From Gordonia otitidis NBRC 100426 (GTDB taxonomy: Bacteria; Actinomycetota; Actinomycetes; Mycobacteriales; Mycobacteriaceae), in contig NZ_BAFB01000063.1 in NCBI RefSeq assembly GCF_000248075.1, positions 1 to 47,777 on the forward strand: 47,777 nucleotides of DNA, in the 5' to 3' direction. Under the pieces are notes generated by a model that made no database searches, was not told the origin of the DNA, and was given only the letters and a program-made list of their open reading frames with translations. The translations under genes and the position numbers were made by a program. The first letter of the stretch is position 1; the number at the start of each line of letters is the position of its first letter. Positions 42,022 to 47,777 of the stretch are shown in pieces.

Positions 42022-42885
42022 GTGGACGAACACACTTCTACACCCGACGCAGGCGATCCTGCGGCCCCGACTGGCTCGGCCAGCCAGGGGTTCGAGACAC
42101 CAGAGGGCTTGCGTGTCCTGCTGATCCGTTTGCACGAGGCCGGGCCTGGAGCCTGGCGCAGTGACCGCGAAGCAGCGGAACTCATGCGATACACCGCAGA
42201 GAGGTATCGACGCCTGGCCCGCAAGTACGGGCTGGATGAGTGGGAGATCGCTTCGGCCGCGTTCGAGGTCATGCTCGCCCCCTCGACCAGGAACGCCGAT
42301 AACCCGTGGGCGGTCGTCACTCGCGCTATGAAGATCACCTGCGGCGTCGAAGTGCGGGCGGCGGGAATGCTCGTCTCGCCGGGCCAAGTGCGCCACACGG
42401 CCAGGATCGTCGGGTTCCACGACGCCATCCGCTTCGCTGACCGAGAGAACCTGGCTGACTATGATCCTGCGTTCGCCGTCAACCCCACCACCGATGATGA
42501 GGAAGACCCCGGCGGCCGTGATCGGGTCGCTGCCGTCCTGTCGGAGATCGTCGGACTGTTTGCTTCGGCGGGCTGGGATGCCGTGCTCGTGACCGACTGC
42601 ATCGAGCACGTCGTTTACCGGGCCGGTGATCTGACCTCCCGACCGAACGCAGTGGAAGTGCTACGCCGCGACCGCACGATCTCGGCACTGCTGGGAATAC
42701 CGCCGAGGTCATGGGCCGCGTTGCTGCGGATCGTGCTGGGGCACCCGGATCGGAAGCACGCCGGCACCCCGACGGGCGACGGCGTGCTGCTGCGTCTACC
42801 CGGCGGTGAACCTCTCGACTCTCTGCGTTGCGACTCCGGCCTGTTGGCTGCGATCTGGGCAGCCAAGCCCCGAACCGACACCTGA
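42022..42885 (+). CDS. Conserved accessory protein of actinobacterial conjugative elements
   Basis: 287 residues from GTG 42022, preceded by GGGAGGCG. ETPEGLRVLLIRLHEAGPGA, DREAAELMRYTAERYRRLAR and DEWEIASAAFEVMLAPSTRN, followed by NPWAVVTRAMKITC, are conserved helices I associate with proteins found beside relaxase and recombinase genes in actinobacterial mobile elements. The Arg/Glu-rich helical bundle resembles a sigma-factor-like or replication accessory protein, but I cannot name a function. Its upstream DNA is interrupted by the IS1380-family element, and it is followed by a palindromic control region and the small conserved gene at 42976. Confidence 0.7.
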   Translation: MDEHTSTPDAGDPAAPTGSASQGFETPEGLRVLLIRLHEAGPGAWRSDREAAELMRYTAERYRRLARKYGLDEWEIASAAFEVMLAPSTRNADNPWAVVTRAMKITCGVEVRAAGMLVSPGQVRHTARIVGFHDAIRFADRENLADYDPAFAVNPTTDDEEDPGGRDRVAAVLSEIVGLFASAGWDAVLVTDCIEHVVYRAGDLTSRPNAVEVLRRDRTISALLGIPPRSWAALLRIVLGHPDRKHAGTPTGDGVLLRLPGGEPLDSLRCDSGLLAAIWAAKPRTDT

Positions 42886-42906
42886 ACGGTGAACCTAAGA
42901 AGAGAA

Positions 42907-42918
42907 ACTACATGTAGT
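42907..42918. promoter_or_regulatory. 12 bp palindrome before the small conserved gene
   Basis: ACTACATGTAGT is a perfect palindrome; another ACTACAT half-site occurs at 42937-42943. It lies in an AT-richer leader before ATG 42976 and may be an operator. Confidence 0.45.
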
Positions 42919-42975
42919 GTCGTTTAGTGGATGCGACTACTACATATTGTGGTCTCGGGTGCGTACCTGTCGGGT

Positions 42976-43188
42976 ATGAAGGCGAACACAGCAGCACCCA
43001 GCGCACCCAGAACGTCGGTAACCCCAGTGGCTCGTGAGCGGCGGGGCCAGGCACGCAGTGGTCTGCCGCCGGACTTTGACGTGGGCGCATGGACGAGGGA
43101 GGTGTGCGAGCGTTCCGGGGTGCCGGTCGGGGTGAGCGATCCGGTGGCGCTGGCCAAGCTCCGTGTCCTGACCCGCCCCGAGAACTGA
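42976..43188 (+). CDS. Small conserved protein convergent with a serine integrase (second copy)
   Basis: 70 residues from ATG 42976. A basic N-terminus is followed by LPPDFDVGAWTREVCERSGV and DPVALAKLRVLTR, nearly the same C-terminal module as in the 78-residue protein at 16413 (32 of 38 identical). As there, it faces the 3' end of a large serine integrase gene across a hairpin. The N-termini differ, so only the module is under constraint. An in-frame ATG at 42931 lies within the putative operator region and is less likely. Candidate directionality or integrase-control factor; unproven. Confidence 0.65.
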   Translation: MKANTAAPSAPRTSVTPVARERRGQARSGLPPDFDVGAWTREVCERSGVPVGVSDPVALAKLRVLTRPEN

Positions 43189-43254
43189 CCCGAGCACACG
43201 AGCGCCGCCGTCCTTCGTTGGGACAGCGACGCTCGTGCATCGGTGGTGGGTCAG
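43185..43254. terminator. Bidirectional terminator-like dyad
   Basis: CTGACCC (43185) pairs with GGGTCAG (43248-43254), and inner blocks GCACACGAGCG and CGCTCGTGC also pair. It spans the gap between the stops of the convergent small gene and integrase gene. Confidence 0.6.
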
Positions 43255-44650
43255 GCTTTGAAGGTGAGTTCCACGCGCTCGGGCCGGAACCTCGCCCCGG
43301 TCTTGCCGGGTTCTGCGGGCTTGACGACGAGGGTATCGATCAAGGCGGCGATGATCGCGCGTTTCTGCGGGATCGACCACCCCTCATCCCACGCTGCTCG
43401 TAGCGCCTGTTCGTCGCCGATCGGGATGCCTTTCAACGCGGACGACTTCGCGTTACGCCCCAGGACGAGTTCGGCGCTGCTGATCGTCGCGGCGGCAGCG
43501 GTCTTCGCGGCGTGGAGCTCGGTGCGGGAGAGCAGCCCTGCTCCGTAGTCGCGGGCCATGTCCTCCATACGCTGCCGTGCGGCGGTGATCTGCTCCATCG
43601 CCGCAGTGACCCCTGCATCCTCACCCGGCGCAGCCGTGGGCAGGGTGGTCGCTGCCAGACGGGTGATCATCGCCTCGCCCACGAGGGTTTCGATGCCGTG
43701 CGCGGACACGACGAGCCCGCCACGCTCCGGGCGACCGGGGAGCGGGAGGCAGCGGTAGAAGCGTCGCTTCCCGATCGAGGTCTCGCCCCGGTGCAGCCCC
43801 GAGGAGACCAGCGTGTTGCCGCACTTGGCGCAGGTGATCAACCCGGCCAGCAGGCTCTTGGAGGAGCGGCCTACGCGCCGGTCGGGATGGTTGAACACCG
43901 CCCGGATGCGCATCGTCTCTTCGGGGGTGATGTTCGCTTCCCAGTTCCCCGGCCCGAGGATCGCCCGGTCGCGTCGTTCCCACGTCGCTGTCGTCTTCGA
44001 TGCGGGTTCGTAGGCGCGTTGCCCGGAAATCCTGGCTGAGCAGAGGATCGAGCTGACCGTGCTCTCGTGCCACACGTTCAACCGGCTCTTGCCCTTGCTG
44101 GGTGGCTCGGGCCCGTCGTCGCGGTTGAGCCACCTCGTGATCTGCCGCACCGACTGCCCGGCGAGGAATCGGTCGGCCATCTCCCGGATCACGGCTGCTT
44201 CTTCGGGGATGAGGACACCGCCGATGCCGTACCCGTACTTCGCGCCGCCGTGCCAGTCACCACGCTCGGCTTTCTGCTGGTTCGCCCGTCTGATGCGGTC
44301 AGCCTTGTGCCCGGACTCGTAGGAGGCGATCGCGACGAGCTGACGCGCCATCAGCCTGCCTTCGTGGGTGTTCAGGTCGAACGCGCCGCCCTTGACGGTC
44401 TCGATCTTGATCGGGTGCGTTTCCACGAGGTCGATGAGGTCTTCCAACTCGCGGGGCGGCGGTAGAGGCGATCCACATGCCACGCCACGATCCGCGACGG
44501 CCCGAGCTTCACCCGCTCCAGCAGGTCGAGGTAACCGGGGCGCTTCTTGCCCGAGTAGGCGGAGATGTCGTTGTCCACGAACACCGCCGGATCGGTGATC
44601 CCCAGGCGGGCACACATCTCTAGGCAGTCCAGGCGCTGCCGCTCTTTTGA
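43251..44650 (-). pseudogene. Large serine integrase 4, frameshifted and lacking its catalytic N-terminus
   Basis: Close homologue of the integrase at 14836 (shared ends such as QKRAIIAALIDTLVVK). The frame ending at 43251 is good from RELEDLIDLVETHPIKIETV to the stop: recombinase domain, zinc ribbon (CAKCGNT) and coiled coil. Upstream, the protein continues only in another frame (KERQRLDCLEMCARLGITDP, DNDISAYSGKKRPGY, IVAWHVDRLYRRP); one C appears lost from the C-run at about 44455-44458. Sequence before KERQ at ~44650 is unrelated, so the YLRIS block with the nucleophilic serine is gone. Inactive. The truncation point coincides with the edge of the XRE/TniQ segment. Confidence 0.85.
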
Positions 44651-44679
44651 GCCCTGCACAGCCTGCCACCCCTTGATGA

Positions 44680-44958
44680 CTAGAGATTTGACTCTGCATC
44701 CGCGAGTATCGCGCTCGGCGTCGTGCCCAGTGCTTCGGCCAGATCCCACAGCCGGTCTACTTGAGTCGAGGCTTCACCGGTTTCGATGCGGGCGATGGCT
44801 GGTCGGCTGACGCCGCTGGCGTCGGCGAGTTGCTGCTGAGTTAGTCCGGCCCCGACTCGTGCTCGGCGAATCGCGTCTCCAACTGCATCTCGCCGCATCT
44901 TCCGGACCCGCCTTTGAGCTGGCGTCAGGGACGCTTCAGGGACCGGCACGTCGTTCAT
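44680..44958 (-). CDS. XRE-family transcriptional regulator
   Basis: 92 residues from ATG 44958. VGDAIRRARVGAGLTQQQLA and DASGVSRPAIARIETGEAST form the Cro/CI helix-turn-helix; the rest is a short dimerisation tail (LWDLAEALGTTPSAILADAE). Divergent from tniQ, with the palindrome GTATCGCACGCGATAC (45001-45016) between them, 42 bp from this start and 6 bp from the tniQ ATG. It is therefore likely the repressor of the transposition gene and possibly of itself. Confidence 0.85.
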   Translation of the reverse strand: MNDVPVPEASLTPAQRRVRKMRRDAVGDAIRRARVGAGLTQQQLADASGVSRPAIARIETGEASTQVDRLWDLAEALGTTPSAILADAESNL

Positions 44959-45000
44959 TGTGACCGGTCGGGGAGGGGCGCGGTTCGCCCCACGCCCATT

Positions 45001-45016
45001 GTATCGCACGCGATAC
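45001..45016. promoter_or_regulatory. XRE operator overlapping the tniQ promoter
   Basis: GTATCGC-AC-GCGATAC: perfect 7 bp arms. Its right arm includes GATACT, a plausible -10, only 6 bases before the tniQ ATG at 45023, so tniQ mRNA may be leaderless and blocked by the regulator. Confidence 0.7.
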
Positions 45017-45022
45017 TAAGAC

Positions 45023-46144
45023 ATGCTCTCGCAAACCAAGTCCGACTCGCAAGCTCGAACTGCTTTGCGTACATTGGCGCTGCGTGTTCCGGCAATCGAC
45101 GGAGAAGCGCTCGATTCGTGGGTAGAAGCGTGCTGTCGGCGGCATCGGCTCACGCTGGGCGAGTTCTATCGACACATGTCTATGCCGGGGGCAGGCAGGC
45201 GCGACCTCGTTACCGGCGTATCGCGATCCGAGATCGAGCGGTTAGCGCTCGCCGGCGGAATGCGCTCGGCGCAGATCGAGTCGATGACTGTGTCGGCAAT
45301 GTTCCCAGAGACTGATGGGTACACCGTGACGCCGGTTGCTACGGACTACCAGGTTTATCCACGTCCGCGTGCGGGCTTCTGGCTCGTGACAAGGAGCTCA
45401 CGGTTCTGCCCGCAGTGCCTAACCGAAGATGGTGGCCGATGGCAGTTGGGCTGGCGGTCTCGGTGGGCTTTCGCGTGTCGCCGCCACCACTGCTTGCTCG
45501 TGGATACATGCCCCCAGTGCGGATCGCACCCACGACGTCGTCGCATCACGCAACTGCGGCTTCGCGGAGGTTCGTGTGATGGCGCGAATGGTCGCTACGG
45601 CGGTGTTTGCCAGTTCGTCCTCGGCGGAGTTCAGGCGACTGCTCTCGATGCCGATTCGCCCATCTTGTGCGCACAGGCACGCATCGACACGCTTCTGCGC
45701 ACCGAACGTGATCCGTCGCCTTCAACCTGGGCGCCGAGTCCACTGCTGCATGATGTGGCGTACCTGGCGCGCCAGATCATTCTGGCTGGTGATATCACGC
45801 AGATCGACTGTCTTGTAAGGGGAAGTGGCGCGGCGATCTTGGAACTGCGGGAGACCGGTGACATGGCGCGCAACAGCACGCGCAACTTTGTATCGAGCTT
45901 TGTTCTCGCACCAACGATAGCGCTGGCTCTCGGAGTGCTCGACTGTGCGGGCATCGATGAGGCTGCCCGGCGCTTGCACGAGCTGCTTCCGCTACCAGCA
46001 GAGCATCTACACTGTACAAATCTGCACCTGGAGATGAATGCGTGGGCGCGTCGAAGTGTTCAAGTTGAACTGATTTGGAACCGGCTGCGCACCGCCGAAT
46101 TCGTGCCAGACTCGAGCAAGCGTCTGATCCGCAGGAGCAACTGA
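45023..46144 (+). CDS. tniQ: TniQ/TnsD-family target-selection protein
   Basis: 373 residues. LALRVPAIDGEALDSWVEAC is the standard TniQ opening; the zinc-binding region RFCPQCLTEDGGRWQLGWRS, WAFACRRHHCLLVDTCPQCG has the paired CxxC and HxxC motifs. The C-terminal part is helical. TniQ links target DNA to the TnsC-like AAA+ regulator in Tn7-like and Tn5053-like transposition. With the TnsA-like gene at 47049 on the same strand this indicates a Tn7-like transposon. Controlled by the divergent XRE through the operator at 45001. Confidence 0.88.
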   Translation: MLSQTKSDSQARTALRTLALRVPAIDGEALDSWVEACCRRHRLTLGEFYRHMSMPGAGRRDLVTGVSRSEIERLALAGGMRSAQIESMTVSAMFPETDGYTVTPVATDYQVYPRPRAGFWLVTRSSRFCPQCLTEDGGRWQLGWRSRWAFACRRHHCLLVDTCPQCGSHPRRRRITQLRLRGGSCDGANGRYGGVCQFVLGGVQATALDADSPILCAQARIDTLLRTERDPSPSTWAPSPLLHDVAYLARQIILAGDITQIDCLVRGSGAAILELRETGDMARNSTRNFVSSFVLAPTIALALGVLDCAGIDEAARRLHELLPLPAEHLHCTNLHLEMNAWARRSVQVELIWNRLRTAEFVPDSSKRLIRRSN

Positions 46145-46253
46145 TTGATCCGCTGTCTGCTCGGAGCTGTCGCAGCCGGAGGCGCCTCCTGCACGAGGGT
46201 CATGTGCACCAAGTGTGGCAACAGTGTCCTCCACCAAGGCAGGATCGGTGGGG

Positions 46254-46598
46254 CTAGTCGAACTGCTTAACCCAGTCGGTGGGAGGGAAGAGCACGAGTG
46301 ACCAGTCCAGCTGGTTAAGTTGGCGCCCGAGAATCACTTTCGTGCGACGGGGTACCTCACACGAGTTGATATGACTGACGAGTTGTGTTCGCTCGGCGGT
46401 GAGATGATTGCGATAGTCGCGGTACTGAAGACGGCACCTCGGACTGCAGAACAGCTGCCGCCGACCCGCGTGGTGGACGGCGTACGAGACAGGCTTGGTG
46501 CAGAACGGGTTGAGGCACACCGACTCGGAGGGATAGTCGCGGCCGCTTTCGAGTAGTTGCTCTACGGTGTGAGCCGTGCCGAGCGCATAGATGGACAT
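46254..46598 (-). CDS. Small zinc-finger-like protein in the Tn7-like segment
   Basis: 114 residues from ATG 46598 (an in-frame start at 46622 adds 8). ESVCLNPFCTKPV and RRQLFCSPRCRLQYRDYRNH carry C-x4-C and C-x3-C pairs resembling FCS/MYM-type treble-clef zinc fingers; the rest is a basic helix (TAERTQLVSHINSCEVPRRT). Probably binds nucleic acid. It lies between tniQ and the tnsA-like gene but on the opposite strand. I do not know a named family. Confidence 0.6.
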   Translation of the reverse strand: MSIYALGTAHTVEQLLESGRDYPSESVCLNPFCTKPVSYAVHHAGRRQLFCSPRCRLQYRDYRNHLTAERTQLVSHINSCEVPRRTKVILGRQLNQLDWSLVLFPPTDWVKQFD

Positions 46599-47048
46599 AG
46601 GGTCCCTCTCCCAAACTGGCAACCCGAACTATCACGTACTCGATCGCACGCGGTGTAGTCAGTCCGCCAGAGTTAGTTGTGGCTTCGATGTATGGGGACG
46701 ACGATACGCGCAGAGTTTTCGTGGTCTGATAAAAGGGGCTCACGGCTATGGATTGGTCCGCCAGTTCGCGCTACCATTGGCTCTCAGAGGTGAAACGGCA
46801 TCAGGACCGCCGAGCAGACACTCTCGTTAACTCTGAATCGAAGTGATGCCAATGAACTGGCTCATACTCTGATCGCGGATCTCTGATCACTCTTTCCTGC
46901 CGAATCGCTTGAGCGATGAGCACACCTCGCCCTTGGAAGCAATTACTCAGCGAGTTCGTCCGCCAGGTCGGCCGAGCATGATGCCTGTTTCCAGGACGGT
47001 GATTGATGTCGAAACAATGTGTGCAAGCACGCAGTTGTGCGGTCAGAT
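46599..47048. other. 450 bp non-coding region with three GTCCGCCAG repeats
   Basis: No convincing gene. GTCCGCCAG recurs in direct orientation at 46662-46670, 46756-46764 and 46958-46966. It precedes the TnsA-like gene, so it may hold its promoter or transposase binding sites of an element end. Composition is more AT-rich than the surroundings. Confidence 0.4.
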
Positions 47049-47777
47049 CATGTCGAAGTCCCATGCACAGACCCTCCGAGAGGATAGTGCCGTGCCGGAA
47101 AAACATGGCTTACAGGAAGACATCAAAGCAAGCGCCGGGGGTCCTGTAATAAGGATACGAGGTCTTGATGACACCGTGACGACTGTCCCCTGTGACGGCG
47201 TCCAAAGCCGCGAAGCGCTCAAGAACACACTTCCCATACGGCTTGTTCGTCATTTCTCGGGGCAGTGGTACTACTCGGGTAAACACTACTGCTTCACGAT
47301 GGGCGCTCACGTGCAATACGAGTCATTGCGAGAGCTACGACGACTCCAGCTCGCAGATGCCGATCCGGAGATCATCGAGATCCATTCGCAGCCGTTTCGG
47401 CTCGTCGAACGGGCCGAGCGCCGCCTCCGCCGCTACACACCCGACTACGCCACGGTTTCGCGGTCGGGAGAGGTCACCATAGTGGAAGTCAAAACAGCTC
47501 CAGGACTCAACGATCCCAAAGTAGCTTCGTGCCTGCAGTGGGCGATGCCACGGATCCAAGCACTGGGCTGGAACACCGAGGTCCACGTGACCGAACCCGA
47601 TGAGATGGTGTCACTCAACATGGGTTACCTCGACGGGTTTCGCGACCCGGAACTCACCAACTCCGATGTCACAACTGCCGCCCTTGAGGCGGTTCGAGCA
47701 GGCACATTGACCGTCGACGAGCTGGTCGAGAAACTTCAAGAACAGTTTCCACAATGGCCAGTCACCCCCGCTGTGCG
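47049..47777 (+). CDS. tnsA: TnsA-like transposon endonuclease (3' end outside the window)
   Basis: The frame from ATG 47049 is open to the window edge, 243 codons. YESLRELRRLQLADADPEII, SQPFRLVERAERRLRRYTPD and EVTIVEVKTAPG give the TnsA N-terminal nuclease core: a Glu in YES, the Asp in TPDY and the E-x-K of VEVK (restriction-endonuclease-like fold). Next comes a long C-terminal region with SDVTTAALEAVRAGTLTVDE. TnsA cuts the 5' ends of the element during cut-and-paste Tn7 transposition together with TnsB. The first ~60 residues (SKSHAQTLREDSAVPEKHGL) are less conserved, so a later start is possible. TnsB and TnsC would be expected just past the right edge. Confidence 0.8.

Noticed and set aside
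46198..46225. TGCACCAAGTG near 46204 resembling the attL arm
   Set aside because: Only 11 bases match, with no core and no neighbouring integrase in the right position; likely chance.
1..47777. CRISPR arrays, tRNA or rRNA genes
   Set aside because: I saw no regularly spaced repeats and no cloverleaf-like conserved blocks; the islands here target protein genes rather than tRNA genes.

Overview
The window is about 48 kb of high-GC DNA (GTG/TTG starts, leaderless promoters, a mycothiol-conjugate amidase fragment) and is best explained as an actinobacterial accessory region, probably Micrococcales (Microbacterium/Leucobacter/Brevibacterium-like). The genus is inference. It holds no rRNA or tRNA gene or CRISPR array that I can see. 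It reads as a graveyard and assembly point of mobile DNA: two different MobF relaxase (TraA-like) genes, both broken; four large serine recombinases; an IS1380-family IS; an IS5-like remnant; and a Tn7-like tniQ/tnsA segment running off the right edge.

Layout. 1-1.3 kb: end of a cysteine hydrolase, then a MarR regulator and a VOC protein. 1.4-12.7 kb, bounded by a ~48 bp inverted repeat: efflux and oxidoreductase cassettes (MFS + MerR + quinone oxidoreductase, twice; an MBL-fold hydrolase; MFS + TetR), a C5-cytosine methyltransferase, and relaxase 1, which carries a stop codon and is cut at its Walker A lysine codon. 12.7-14.8 kb: the helicase half of relaxase 2. 14.8-35.9 kb: a ~21.2 kb island separating the two halves of relaxase 2 exactly at the Walker A lysine codon. 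Its left part (to 21.3 kb) has the integrase at attL, a small conserved protein, a chimeric mca fragment, and RCC1- and HAF-like beta-propeller genes. Its right part (21.3-35.9 kb) has a helicase-nuclease, a four-gene nuclease/PIN operon, two tandem serine recombinases, a winged-helix operon, and a TGT-like gene coupled to an XRE-ImmA/IrrE protease gene. 35.9-37.4 kb: the relaxase half of relaxase 2. 37.6-40.2 kb: TetR, SDR and a frameshifted MFS. 40.3-42 kb: IS1380-family element. 42-44.7 kb: a conserved accessory protein, a second copy of the small protein and a dead serine integrase. 44.7 kb to the end: XRE, TniQ, a zinc-binding protein and a TnsA-like endonuclease (partial).

How the parts fit. 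The flanks look like an integrative conjugative element whose relaxase genes serve as attB sites: the codon block for Gly-Ser/Ala-Gly-Lys-Thr-Thr is the crossover point in both relaxases. Related elements have landed there at least twice, and a third copy of the attP half-site at 21.3 kb implies stacking. The cargo is multidrug-type efflux cassettes with identifiable operators, plus two uncharacterised gene sets that look like defence or conflict systems. The most promising new observations are the Walker A-targeting islands, a small protein convergent with two related integrases (candidate directionality factor), the multi-nuclease locus, and the TGT-like/ImmA pair.
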